A DNA stretch of 64,000 nucleotides from Epiperipatus broadwayi (lineage: Eukaryota > Onychophora > Udeonychophora > Euonychophora > Peripatidae), in the NCBI GenBank assembly GCA_028023455.1, contig JAQFVV010006312.1, forward strand, positions 436,001 to 500,000, read 5' to 3'. How positions within the stretch are numbered: the first letter of the stretch is position 1; each line of letters begins with the position of its first letter. Under the pieces are notes generated by a model. That model was not told the origin of the DNA. It did not search any database and saw only the letters and a program-made list of their open reading frames with translations. Positions 10,353-22,512 of this stretch are shown here, piece by piece. Made by a program: the position numbers and the translations under genes.

Positions 10353-12620
10353 GCTTCAGTATATGCATGAGTTAAGCACACATTCAGTAAAATAGAATAA
10401 ATATCTAATCAGTTTATTGTTGATAATTATATTATTATTATTTTGTTTATACTATAATTTTGATTTATAAATACATAATATACTTATAAAATAACATCTG
10501 TGTTTTATGTGTGTTGAAAAGTACTATACACTTGCAGTTCAATAAACATTATATATTCTATTCTAATCAATGTTGATCAACAAAAAGTGATCTATTATAT
10601 ACTATATACAGTGAATGTGAGGGGTGAAACAAAAATATAATATACTTCACAGCTTTATTGGACTGATTTATTGACATTATTATAAAATATACAATTTTAA
10701 TTAAGTTTATTAGTAGTAAAATAATAATTTTATTAGCAATGGGGTTATTTTTTTATAGAATGTTAATAAATTATGTGAATAAAGATAGATGGTGAAAAAT
10801 GTATTTTTATTAAAAGAATAAGAAATGTTGCTACATAGTAGATTATCAGATTATGATGCAACTTTAAGGGATTTAGAGAGGAGTGATTTTATTTTTATGC
10901 TATCATTGAGAAAAGAGTATAAATATAATGGATTTTCAGGATAGATTATGTACCAATTTAGACCAGTGACAAAACAAATGCATATCATTCAGATTGTAGA
11001 TTATTTGGGAATGAGAAATTTTAATGCAAAAGGCAAAAATGAAAAGTATAGCCAAAAATATTCATATATCTTTCAATATAAAAAGTAAGAAACTTCAAAA
11101 GTATGCCTACAAATATAATCATCCAGCTATTATCAAGGTGCATTATTATGCATCCCTTCATGCATTGATGCAATCATTCCAAGCTTTTAGCAGTCAACTT
11201 TATCTATGATAGAAGAATCAATCATATATCTGTGACTAACACCTTTTCAGAAAGATACAAAGATCAAAATCAGAAACTAGTCTAAGTCTTTGGTTCATCT
11301 AAATGTTAGGCTAACTGTTATTCTATAAGTTTTTTGAGAAAACAAAAAATATACAAAAGAAAAAAACTAAATACAATTAAGTAAAAGACTGAATGTGCAC
11401 AAAGTATGGCACACTTAAGATAAATTAAAATGAAAAATTTTGTATGTGAAATATTTCATAATATATAAAATCTAAAATATATCCTTAGTGAAAAATAAAG
11501 AGTAAAGTGCCGTATATATAATCATATACCCATTTTACTCTCTTAGGTAATATTTGTATTTTTAGAAATATTAATAGTGTTAAGATTTTTTTATATACCT
11601 CTCACATTAAGATTTAAGAATTTTTTTTTCTTTGATTTTAAATGATTTTCCAACAATATGAAAATGATGTTATTTAATAGATTTATAATAGACAGTGGTG
11701 AAGTAGATTTTGTGTGTTAAATGAATAGGTTCAATATATATATATATATATATATATAGGTACTTTAGTATTATTCAACCGATGATGAATTACACTTACC
11801 AATTTTCTTTCCGGTAGACAGCATCGATGAGAACATAACATTGTCATGGAAACCAAGACACTGGCATGATTAATCCATGGGAGAGTCAATTTTTGTTTTT
11901 TTGACCCGTGAGATTTAAAAATCAGTGAAAGCTTGGGGAAATTTTGTTATTTAGCTATCTTTGGTGATTTTGCTACCCACAGAATCACACTGATTTTTTT
12001 TTGTTGAGATCTTGCATTATATTGAGAATATTACCATGATTTTGAAACACATATCCCAATTCAGTTCACCGCAGTGAAAGCTATTTGTAAGTAATTTTTA
12101 TTTAGGTTTCTAATAAATAATGTCATTTTGATGTATATTATTTTGTAAATTCTTCTGCAATTATAAAAAGTACAATTAATTAATTTTATTTTTAATTTCT
12201 GAATCATATTATACAGAATTTTTTTTTAATAATTAATTATATTATAATTAAGTATAGACATTAAGTAATCCAAATGCAGGTAAAAGTATGGCATTTTATA
12301 AATCATTGTTAATTTGACTAAATATAGAGTACCTTTTAAGTTATTCTCCAGGTCGCCATTAATAATGCCAGATTCGCATTAAATCGGAAAAAGTGTTCTT
12401 TATTTGTCTATTTATTTTAAATGCATGTACATTTTTTTTTTCCATTTTCTTTTTTATTGTAAAATTTCGGTCAATATTGTTTCTATGTACTGAATTTTAT
12501 AACTGAGCATGTATATGTCTCTCCTCCAGATAGGCAAAACCACTACACGCTGACTTTTCTAATTTTCAGTCAAAAAATGAGACACATTGTAAACATAAAA
12601 TTCAGCACATGGAAACAAAT
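10353..12620. other. AT-rich sequence with no gene seen
   Basis: This stretch has no coding region longer than about 60 codons and no recognised element. It holds an (AT)n run at 11733-11757 preceded by GGTTCA, a junction type also seen at 33511. The GC content is a little higher at 11800-11960, where nothing could be identified. Confidence 0.5.
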
Positions 12621-12689
12621 TTGTAATATTATGGATTTATATAGAAAGGATAAAGGGATAAAATTAAAAATTGGGGTTTTCTTTTATAT

Positions 12690-13743
12690 GAGATATTAGT
12701 GATTTGTTGTAAGGACCTTATTTTTAAATATGGGGGTGGATATTATAAGCAAAAAGAGAGTTTAAATATGGGTAAATGGTTTTTTTGGTAGGAATATATA
12801 TGTATAGGTTTGAAGAGCAATTTTTTTAATTATAATAGAAATAAACCAGTTTTTTATGTTAGATATCTTGTTGATGACTATTTTATAGTTTTCAATGGTA
12901 ATAAAAGAAATGCAGATAATTTTTTGAATTATATTAATAATGGTAGAATTGGAAAAATAAATTTTACTATGGAAAAAGAATACAGTAATGTTATTGAATA
13001 TATGGATGATAGAATTTTTAAAAAAATTGGCAGGAATGGTAATGTAATTATAGAAACGGCTGTGTTTGAAAAAAAAAAAACATTTTTTGGATTGTCAAAT
13101 AATTGGTTTTCAGCTATTGATAATCATAATAAATATTAATATTATTAATAATAAAATTGTTAGAGCAATTAAGTTATGTTCAAATAGTAATTTGTTTAAA
13201 AATGATGTTGATATTATTAAGAATGATGGTTTTTTTGAATGATTATCCTAGGAGTGTAGTTGAATATTTATTTTCTGATAAAAATACAAATAAAATAAAA
13301 AATAGAATGGGATTAGATAGGGTTAGGAATAGAGAAAAAGTTATCTATGTTGGTTTCAATATATCCAAAGATTTATTTATTAAAGTTAAAAAATTAGTTA
13401 AAATGATTAATAGGAAATATAATGTTTCAATTTGTCCAGTAGGTTAGAGATTATGAATTCAGCTTATTTGATAAAATGTTTGGATTGTTTTAGAAAGAAT
13501 GTAGAAATAATATATTTTGGGACTAGTAAAAATAAATTAAGAACTAGATTAAAACAGCATTTAGATGATAAAAAGTCTGCAATTTATATTCACATGAATA
13601 AATTTAAACATGGGGATTTTGAAATAAAGCCTTTGGAATGTATTAAGTCATACAATGAAAGAATGATAAAGGAAGGTATGTTCATTAATGAAATAAAACC
13701 AGAGTTAAATAGAATGTTAATGGAAAAAGAGAAAAGAAAATAA
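12690..13743 (+). pseudogene. Penelope-like RT and GIY-YIG protein, frameshifted
   Basis: The segments read in order LIFKYGGGYYKQKESLNMG (the FY-Q-GL-MG motif of Penelope RTs), VRYLVDDYFIVF (the RYVDD catalytic motif with one extra residue), INFTMEKE, KKKTFFGLSNNWFSA, IVRAIKLCSNSNLF, NDYPRSVVEYLF and VIYVGFNISKDLFIKVKKL. The end is a GIY-YIG-like domain (NSAYLIKCLDCF, IIYFGTSKNKLRTRLKQH, SAIYIHMNKFKHGDF). Here GIY is replaced by AYL and YIG by YFG, while the RTRLKQH block is kept. The three frames (12810-13139, 13157-13447, 13432-13743) are joined by shifts, so the protein is dead. Penelope elements retrotranspose using a telomerase-related RT and this nuclease type. Confidence 0.8.
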
Positions 13744-13993
13744 TAGATTATTAATTGAATGTTTTAAAGGATATATATAGATTTTTTTTAAAAAAAAGTT
13801 TTTTGTGATTGTGTTGTGAGATAAGGTGAATTTTTGATTGTGAATATATTTTGTAATTTTTAATTTTAAAAAATGTTTTTTTTATAATATGTGATATTTA
13901 TTATATATATATTTAGTGTGCCTTGAAAAAAACTATATAAAATAGTTGATTATAGTCATATAAAAAACAAGTTTTTAAAAGAAGGAAAAAAAA

Positions 13994-14051
13994 ACTTACA
14001 AGCTTAAGAGAATAGGGTCACATGATCTATGACTCTTATTTTGACTATTTA
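13994..14051 (+). repeat. 58-bp block shared with the hammerhead units
   Basis: The sequence from ACTTACAAGCTTAAGAG to TTATTTTGACTATTTA recurs at 53503-53560, and inverted at about 52611-52670 and 53020-53085. Against 53503-53560 it differs by one inserted base and three substitutions. It lies about 250 bp beyond the Penelope-like reading frame, where a 3' recognition region would be expected. Confidence 0.75.
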
Positions 14052-15734
14052 AAAGGAGTTTGTTTGTTATTTTATATATTGGATATTTATTAATTATTTT
14101 GGAAAGAGGAATTGTATGGTTGATATATTAAATTCTTATATATTAACCTGTGTATTATTACTAAGAATTTAATAAATTTGTAAAGTTTAAATAAAACTTG
14201 AATTTTTCTAAAAATATTTAGCAAACTAGTTGACAAAAATACTTCAACATATAATTACAAATTATAAACAAGAGATTGATTGGAACATAAATCTTCAGTA
14301 AACAAATTAAATATGTTGAAAAGTACATAGCATTAGCTTTGAGTTTCAAGTCAACACAAATTGTTATGAGAAAAGATAGTGTATAACATTTTATGTTAAT
14401 TAGTAATTATTATTATAAAAAGGCTAAATGTTATGAGACACAACAAAAAAAAAAGGAAATGTGGTATAAAATTTAATGGTGAAACAACGTTTAAGCCAAT
14501 AATGGAAACTTATTATTTTCAATAGCTGCTATAATAAGAGAATGTGCTGAATACAAACATTAGTTGAATCATTTGCTACTATTTGAAAATGTGATCAGCA
14601 ATAGAGTATTGAATATGAAGCCTAGAGAAATAATATTTTTATTTATTAACTGTAGTACAGGAAGAATGTGTGCCTAAGTTGAAAGTATATTTACAAACAA
14701 ATAAGCTATAGATTTAGTAAGTTATGATAGAAAGTACTGCAGTGAAGAAAATTACTTTTTCAAAAAGAAAAATCAAAATTTGAGGGAGAAAACCAAAACT
14801 TGAAGAATTTATCATGCAAAGAAAGTTTCTTTGGAGATTGTCCAAAAGATATTTTATCAAAAATTTATGTTGTACATATTGAACAGTAATAGAATAGTAA
14901 GAGCTCTATTAATATAGGAGGCACTCCAGGCCTTCAGTTTGGACGGATATAGTCACTACAAACCTGAAGGGGCCTAATTTATATTTCTGATTATTTGAAT
15001 TATAATTGCTTGCAGATTTACAATCAGGTATGTTTATACTAACATGAAGTGTTATCATGACCCTCAGGAGTCAGAGTAAAGACACTGCAGGTCATGACAA
15101 AATTCAAGATGTAATTTATTAAGTAGCTGCCTTGATAGGTCCCTGTAGATTGTATTTATTATTTGACCAGGGTTATCAAAAAATGATTGTTGTACCCAGA
15201 AAAATTACATATAAAATATTGATAATGTTAAATATGATAATCACTATGATTGTTTGTCAGTTGGATTATGTATAGATGAAAAGGGGAGGAAGAATAAGTG
15301 TAACTTAGATATTATTGTAATCTAATGATATTGACAATGGGCAAAGAGGCACAAATAAAAGTTCTTATGAAAGGAAATATGTTCAAATAAAGTAGTTTTT
15401 TATATACAATACTAATTTATATATATATAAAAAAACAACAACTAATTATTGAACTCTTCATTAATAATCTATTTTTTAATTTTATATTATTTTTCTTTGC
15501 TTTCCTTATTTGAATATTATTAAATATGAATTATTAGACAGGATAATGGTCACATTAAGAGAATATATTTTATTAGGAATGATATGTATTTAACAAAAAA
15601 TTTAAAAGAGAGTGTACATCTTTGAAGAAAAGTTTTTTTTTTTTTTTTGTATAATGTTAAGGTTAATATATAGTCAGAGATGTACATAAATATACAAGCT
15701 ATTTAGCCCATATTATTGAAGATTATATATATAT
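14052..15734. other. AT-rich sequence with no gene seen
   Basis: No open frame or known element was recognised. A short hairpin with arms TCATGACC/GGTCATGA lies near 15056-15098. A GC-richer patch at 14920-14980 has short inverted arms (GGCCTTCAG against CTGAAGGGGCC). Neither could be assigned. Confidence 0.45.
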
Positions 15735-17000
15735 ATTGAAATGAATAATCTATTATTTATTTCAATAAATAAAATTAAGAAAATAAATAAATATTTTTTT
15801 TAATTTTCTAAATCAAATGAACTATACTGAGTCTATGCAAACTTGTTTTTTTTTTTTGCCTTATAAGCAATTGTCCCGGGTTTGCGGGTTCGCTTCCCGG
15901 CCGATGCTTTGACATATGGAAAAAAAGAACTAAAATAAAGTTCAAGAAGAAACTAAGTTTTGTATGTAAAACTCAGTTTTCTTTTCTTTTAATCAGAATC
16001 GCAGGATTGACTATGCCTTGTGAATAAAAAGGAGGGACACTTCTAACAACTAGATCTAATCTGGAACATTTTTGAATTGTATTTTGAATAATTCAGGCTG
16101 AAATGAAAAATTAGCACTTATTTAAAAGACAGTTAGAGATTACAAGGCTATTCTATCACCCTAAATAAACTTCAATATTTGTCAGAAAGGAGAAAATGAT
16201 AATTATTTTAAAGTCATTTGTACTTTATTTTAAATAATCTGAATTCGCAAATAAGGTTTATTATCTGGTTATTATTTCAAAGAACCTATCAATGAAAAAA
16301 AGAGTAATGAATATAAAGAAAAATAATTATATCATATATATATATATGTTAGGATACAAATTTTTATAAGTTTTTAATAAAAGGAAAAGTAAAGAAATAA
16401 TGATAATCATGTAAATGCAATATACAGACAAATGTTTAAGTTACAAATAACTAATTAATGGGATAATTATTTCAATTAATCTCATTCATTCATAGTTAAA
16501 CTTATATTTGATTACTGAAAACTGGATTTTATATAGATGGATTTATATATGCACAATTGTTTGTTAATAGTTTACATATATTCACATTCATAAGGGGGAA
16601 TACATTCTTATCAGTTTAATAAGTTAAGGATTGATCTCAGAATGAGTCATCTCAGTATAAATTGTAGTTGTATTAAATTAGATTTAAGCAAAAGGTAATT
16701 ATTGTATAGAAGGTTTATTCAGTCTGGGTTCAGACCAAAAGGCCAGCTCTTTATAATTATTATTATTATATAATCGGTTATGTTTAGGAATAGGATCTAA
16801 AAAAGAGCATTCCTTTTGATTATTGTAATAAAGATAGTGTTGAAGTCTAGTCCTTATAGAACATATGTATGTGTAAGTGTTAAAAGACATTCAAGTCAAA
16901 GAACTGTTGTATTTATGAATTCATACATGCGTAGAATTATATTTAAGTTTTTTGCAGACAGGGTTAAAGGTACTGTGAATGTGACATTATCTTTGAATGT
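15735..17000 (+). repeat. Dispersed repeat X, copy 1 (1.27 kb)
   Basis: This block is repeated at 19811-20582 plus 22095-22475. Shared landmarks in order include GACTATGCCTTGTGAATAAA, GATTACTGAAAA, GATCTCAGAATGAGTCAT and TTTAGGAATAGGATCTAAA. Divergence is moderate with small indels. No protein-coding frame is seen. It could be a non-autonomous transposon or an old segmental duplication. Confidence 0.75.
15857..15921 (+). other. tRNA T-arm-like insert in repeat X copy 1
   Basis: Copy 1 contains about 60 bp that copy 2 lacks at the same place inside a T/A run. It is much more GC-rich than its surroundings and includes CGGG-TTCGCTT-CCCG (15885-15899), a four-pair stem with the seven-base loop typical of a tRNA T arm or a Pol III B box. 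No A box or complete cloverleaf is seen, so it may be a tRNA 3' fragment or a SINE relic. Confidence 0.35.
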
Positions 17001-17096
17001 ATTGATTCTATGATATATAAAGATTAAAGTATTTTATTAAAGAAATAAATTGCATATCAATTAATGATTATACTTTATAAAGAAAATAAATTATAT

Positions 17097-18003
17097 CATC
17101 ATCATCATCATTATCAACCATTATCAATTCACTATAGGATGAAGATCTCTCCAAGTTTAATCCATTTTCTCTGATCTTTATCTTCTCTTTTCCACATCAC
17201 CCCTGCACACTTTCTTATTTCATCCATCCATCTCACATGTGGTCTCTTTCTGAGTCTTTTACAATCTCTTGGAATCCAGTTTAAAATTTCAATTGTCTAT
17301 CTATTATCATCTCTTCTAGCAATATGTCCAGCCCAACTTCACTTCAATCTTTTAATTTTTTCAATGAGGTCAGTAACACCTGTTTGTTCTCTTACCCATA
17401 CATTATGTTTTCGATCTCTTCTTGTTACTCCTAACATACATCTCTCATACTCCTTTGAGTGGTCTGAAGTCTCTGTATTGCTCTTCTATTAAGTGTCCAA
17501 GTCTCAGATTCATAAGTAAGAACTGGTAAAACACATTTGTTAAAAACCTTTCTTTTCAAACACATAGGCATATTTCCTTTTAGTATCAAGTTATTTCTAC
17601 CAAAAGCACTTCAACCAAGTTTAATTCTATGATTAATTTCCTCCATTATGTTTCCATATGTATTAATAATCTGACCAAGGTATTTACAACTGTTAACTTC
17701 TTCTAATTCATCATAATCAATCTTTATTTTCATATTTTGAGCAAATCGATTAAACATTGCTTTAGTCTTTTTAACATTTATCTTTAGTCCTACTTTCCTA
17801 CTTTCATCTGATAATTCCTGCAACATTTCCTGCAGCTCTAAAGCATTATTTGCAAAAACAACTATATCATCTGCAAAATCTAAATGACTTTAATAATCTC
17901 CATTTACTTTCACTCCTTTAGTTTCCCATTTTAATCCACAAAATACTTCTTGCAGCACTGCTGTAAAAAGTTTTGGAGATATGGAGTCACCTTGTCTAAT
18001 ATA
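17097..18003 (-). mobile_element. RTE-type LINE fragment R1
   Basis: This is the 3' end of an RTE-like non-LTR retrotransposon, starting at its (ATG)n tail (CATCATCAT on plus at 17097-17112) and truncated at its 5' end near 18003. Minus-strand fragments read LQELSDESRKVGLKINVKKT and LEEVNSCKYLGQIINTYGN (17826-17611), the RT palm end, followed by the C-terminal region with several stops. It is nearly collinear with the better copy at 58722-59880 and is more degraded. Confidence 0.8.
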
Positions 18004-18600
18004 AGTACACTTGTAAATAACTTATTATTGCAAAATTTGTTAGTTGTTTATGTAAGATTGTTGTGTCTACCATCATTCATCAGGAGTAATTTATATTCTC
18101 CACAATTTAGCCCAGCATTATAAATGGGGCTGTGTAATGGTTACATTATTATATTGAATAAAATATTGTTTTAAATATGTATGTGTTAGTCTATTTCCTC
18201 CTGTTTTAAGCCAGGTGGCACCCATATGATTTATGTAAATAAATCATAAACAGAGAAAATGGAAAAAATGTTGAAATATGTTCATCTGACCACTACATAC
18301 CTTCTTTTTGCAAATTTTTGGGTTGCCTAGACTAGAGGGAGGGCTTTGATTTTTATTTGTTATAAACTCCCATTTGCATGGGTTAGATGAATGATATGAT
18401 TGGTCAGACCTTTTTTTTCTCTTTATTGTAATTATATTGTAAAAGAAAAAAAAAACATAAAGGAAAAAAAAAGCAAGTTATGCCATGAAGTACAAGTATA
18501 TGCGGTGTTCCAGAGGATGACCCAGCACTGTTGTTGGTGTATCAAGTTACAAATGTTTAGCACTTAATAAGTTTATTGCATCTAAAAATTTTGAGTATTA
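18004..18600. other. AT-rich sequence with no gene seen
   Basis: Nothing was recognised. A GC-richer patch around 18190-18400 has no open frame. Confidence 0.4.
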
Positions 18601-18602
18601 TT

Positions 18603-19460
18603 AAAATGGTGAATGAAAATAAAAAATATGAAGAGTAGTAGAAAATATTGGAAACAAATACTTCTGAAACTAGCTGTAAAAAAGATAGATTAGAAACTTC
18701 AAATAGGGATGATGTCTATCCAGATAATGATTCTTGCAACCAAATAAAGCACAAAGACATTAATAAAGAAATAAAAATATATGAGAATACTGCAACATCA
18801 TTATAATTAGATATGATGCAGATGTTTAGCATAATATTAAAACAAACGGGGAATAATAAAAAAAATAAAATTGAAGTTAGATAATCAGACACAGATGTTA
18901 AAACAGATGAATCAGAGGATGGATGAGCATTATAAATGATGGGTAATTTTTGCAAATCATTTAAATCTAAACAAAAACTAGATTGATTCAAAAGAAATAG
19001 ATGATAATCAAGAAATGAACAAATACAACTTCAAGAAGAAACAATGGATCAATTCATGGACAATGAACAGCCTCAGTTACTATTAAAATCAGAGAATGAA
19101 TCAGAAATATATGATGAAAAACTTTTAAATAAATCTGAACCAAAACAATTATATGAAAATATACAAAATGAACACAAACACATTCAAGTAAATGAATAAA
19201 TATCAGAAATGACCTTGTTGACCTAAGACAAGTAGATGATAATGATATAAAACTACTGAAAGTAATTGAAAGCAAACAGGAACTCATCCAAATACATGAG
19301 GATAAGCTTGAAGACTCACAATAAAATCCAAGATGCTTCAAAAGAAAGGGATGTACTATATCATGTGCCAGCCATAATCTCACAGTTGGATAAACAAATA
19401 AAAATAAAGCAAAGTTTATCCCCCAAATCAAATCAATGTTAATACAAAAAGTAAATGATG
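18603..19460 (+). pseudogene. Decayed Lys/Glu/Asn-rich coding segment, unidentified
   Basis: From an ATG near 18606 (MVNENKKYEE) the plus strand reads as protein-like sequence for about 280 codons with scattered stops. Examples are TSETSCKKDRLETSNRDDVY, LDMMQMFSIILKQTGNN, EETMDQFMDNEQPQLLLKSE and LLNKSEPKQLYENIQNEHKH. Stops are fewer than expected at this AT content and the composition is strongly charged. A retrotransposon gag or ORF1 is one possibility, but no zinc knuckle or catalytic motif is present. I do not recognise the family. Confidence 0.35.
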
Positions 19461-19810
19461 ACTTGCCTCTCATGCTAATTAATCTATTGGTTAAAGAAAT
19501 CCAACAGCATCAAGCAAACATTAAGTCTGTATGTTATATGAATGCATTGTATTTCTACAGAGTTATGCACAACAAGAATTTTACTGGTTGTCAACTTTAT
19601 TTATAACTGGAAAGAAATAAAACACACTTCGCCACAGCTGCTATGAAAGAAAAAGCCCCTAGATAGATCTTATTATCAAACTACATCTGAACAATATTAT
19701 ACCAACCAATGGTTATGTAAATAGCTTATAAAATGCCCAATAGACTTTCAATAAAATCCTTTCATAAGAACAATCTTTTTTTTTTTGTTTTGTTTTTGTT
19801 TTAAGTTCAA
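19461..19810. other. Non-coding sequence with no element seen
   Basis: This lies between the decayed coding segment and repeat X copy 2. It ends in a T/G-rich run (19769-19802). Confidence 0.4.
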
Positions 19811-20582
19811 GAATTTGAAATGAACAATCTATTATTCATTTCAATAAAGTATGCTAAGTCTATGCAAATCTGTTTTTTTTTTTTTTTAAAAAAAAAGAAC
19901 TAAAATAAGGTTCAATAAGAAACTAAGTTTTGAATATGAAAATCAGTTGTCTTTTCTTTCAATCAGAAGAGAATATTACTTTATTTAATTCCCAGGATTT
20001 ACTATGCCTTGTGAATAAAACGGAGGGGTACACTAACAATTGTATTTTGAATAATTCCAGCTGAAATGAAGAATTAGCACTAATTTAAAAGACAGAGATT
20101 ACAAGACTATATTATCATCAAAAATAGACTTGTAATATTTGTTAGAAAGAAGTAAATGACAATTATTTTGATGAATCTTATATTTAAAGAGTTATTTGTA
20201 TGTTACTTTAAATTTGAATCCCTAAAGAAGATTTATTATCTGGTTATTATTTAAAAGAATCTGTCAATTAAAAAAAAATGTAATGAATTTGTAATAACTT
20301 CTCTTTATTTGTTAAATTATTTTTTAAAAGAAAAAGATAATTATATTACATATAGATAAGTTATTAATAAGAGGAAAGATAAAGAAATAATGATAATCAT
20401 ATAAATGTAAGATAGACACATAAATTTCTAAGTTACAAATAACTGTAATTGAATGGGATAATTATTTCCATTAATCTTCTTTGTTCATAGTTAAACTTAT
20501 ATTTGATTACTGAAAATTGGATTTTATGTAGATGGATTTATATATTTGTAATTGTTTGTTCAATGTCTAATAGTTTATATAT
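19811..20582 (+). repeat. Dispersed repeat X, copy 2, left part
   Basis: This is collinear with 15735-16575 of copy 1 (landmarks ACTATGCCTTGTGAATAAA, AATTAGCAC, TCTGGTTATTATTT, GATTACTGAAAATTGG). It is interrupted after TAATAGTTTATAT by the LTR-like insertion at 20583-22094 and resumes at 22095. Confidence 0.75.
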
Positions 20583-22094
20583 TATAACGGGAATTACCTT
20601 TCCTTCTTAAACTTTAACTTTTTAAACTTTCTATTATTTATTATATTTTCATAAAAATCATATTAATTTGCAAAAGATTTTTAAAGACTCATTACTCAAG
20701 CGAAGTAGTAAATATAATTAATACTTATATATCAATCATACCCCTGGTCAGATTGAGATTTAATAAAAAATATTAAATTGACAGTCACCTTTCCAGAGCG
20801 AGATAGCTCCCCAGCTGCATGAAATGTGAAACATCTCATAGGGATATTTATAGCAGGCTTAAACCCAGGGCATCATCCAACCCTTACATTGGAACCCATG
20901 AAATATCACTAACACATTTCAAGCACTTGACCCATGGATAGTTCTTAACATGAGACCGGCTATACATTTACTTAAATGAATGGAGAGAGAGATGTAAAAA
21001 CGACAATAATTTCAACAAATTTATTAAAAGATAATAAAATATGAACACATTAGATAGTATACCCTTTACAAATTTTGCATGCTTATTTACAAATTCTATT
21101 TCAGATGAAATATGAAAGTTTTAATACTGAGAAGAAAATATTTACCTAGGATTTATAGCACAGCTTTTGAGCTTATTTGTGGTTTCAACATTGTCTTTAA
21201 TTTTCATAGACAGTTCAAATAGTCTTTGGTTTCCATGGTAGATATGCATAGTTCTTGTATTTTCTTTGTATGTGTGTGGGTGATCACCCCTTTTTCCTCG
21301 GATCCGGTTAGTTTTCTTGGTCATAGTATTTGTAAATTAAAGACAGTTTCTTGGTTTCTTGTTCTTGATGTTTCTGGTTAACTTAATTTGGTAGGGCAGG
21401 TTGAAACATTGGCAAAAGGTGAGTTAGAGAATGTTACCACAGCATTTTGCTAATGGCACATGGGAGAAAAGCAGAGAAAATGACCAAACACAGTGAATTG
21501 AACTCAAACTCAACTAAAATTGAGTAACTCTAAAAACTGGAAAAAAACTCTCTAAAAACTGAAGACAATAGAGGATGTGTGTTTTTTATACTACTTTGAC
21601 TCCACCCTTGCTTGAGTTTCAACCGCGCGTTATCAATACATTTTATCTCAAAAGAATTTTGATTAAAATTAACATTTTTTTATTTTTCTATTTTTCCATT
21701 TTAATTACAGAGATTAGAATTAGAGAAGTAGTGTAGTGTTTAACTAATCAGTCTGAAATGTTAATCTCCAGTGGCTGATTTGTTTTGTACAAACTATTTT
21801 AATTAATCATAAGAAACTTTTTATTTTTTTTAATTAAAAAACTTTTTTTTTCTTAAAGAGTATTTTTGATAGATCATAAAATAAAAGTATATAAAAGAAA
21901 GACAAGTTATAATTATAAATTAATTCCTAACTTATCTCTAAATTTTCCCTCTATTTTAACTTCTATTTTTTCAAATTATTAATTCTGATATTTTAAATTT
22001 TATATTTTTTTAATAAATAAAAAACAACAAGTGAATTATGTAACTCATGTATACACACACACTTGCACAATGTGTGTATATACATACTATTACA
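20583..22094 (-). mobile_element. LTR-like insertion E4 (probable solo LTR)
   Basis: The boundaries come from comparing repeat X copy 2 with the uninterrupted copy 1. On the minus strand it starts TGTAATAG and ends near GGAAAGGTAATTCCCGTTATA, like the TG...TTACA ends of E1, E2 and the full LTR element. Flanks are short AT repeats. On the minus strand it carries a TATA-like TATAAAAAA (21590-21582) and, about 440 nt later, a consensus splice donor CCTAG|GTAAAT (exon end 21146). A 60-codon frame starting MTKKTNRIRGKRG ends at the donor; it may be a leader exon or chance. There is no internal coding region, so a solo LTR fits best. Confidence 0.55.
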
Positions 22095-22475
22095 ATATAT
22101 TCACATCAATATAGGAGAATAGATTCCTATCAGTTTGATGAGTTAGGGATCGATCTCAGATGAGTCATCCCTGTATAAGTTGTATTAAATTAAATTTAGA
22201 ACCAAAGGCCACTCCTTATAATTATTGTATAGAAGGTTTATTCAATTAGAGTTTGGACTAAAGAGCCATTTCTTTATTGTTATTGTATAAGTAGTTCTGT
22301 TTAGGAATAGGATCTAAAGAAGACCACTCCATATGATTATTGTAATAAAGGTAACATTGATGTTTATCCCATAACGAATATATGTATGTGTAAGTATTAG
22401 GAGACATATGAATCAAAGAAATGTTATACTCATGAATTTATACAAGTATAGAAGTATATTTAAGTTTATTGAAGA
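22095..22475 (+). repeat. Dispersed repeat X, copy 2, right part
   Basis: This resumes the alignment to copy 1 at ATATTCACAT and runs through GATCTCAGATGAGTCATC, GTATAGAAGGTTTATTCA and TTTAGGAATAGGATCTAAA. It stops just before the hammerhead-bearing inverted element at 22513. Confidence 0.75.
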
Positions 22476-22512
22476 TATGCTCACCATTTTGTATGCTTAT
22501 ACTGGCTGTTAA

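Larger units (their letters stand above)
12640..14051 (+). mobile_element. Penelope-like element, decayed (PLE1)
   Basis: A truncated Penelope-like retroelement on the plus strand. It contains the second half of the reverse transcriptase, the connecting region and a degenerate GIY-YIG nuclease (12690-13743), followed by about 250 bp of AT-rich sequence. The last 58 bp (13994-14051) are shared with the hammerhead-bearing units at 52.6-53.9 kb. The 5' part of the RT is missing or unrecognisable. Confidence 0.75.

Noticed and set aside
14920-14980. GC-rich patch with short inverted arms as a MITE
   Set aside because: The arms are under 12 bp and imperfect, and no second copy was seen in the window.
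18070-18105. CTGATGA on the minus strand, as a hammerhead candidate
   Set aside because: No GAAA and no helix II follow at the right distance.
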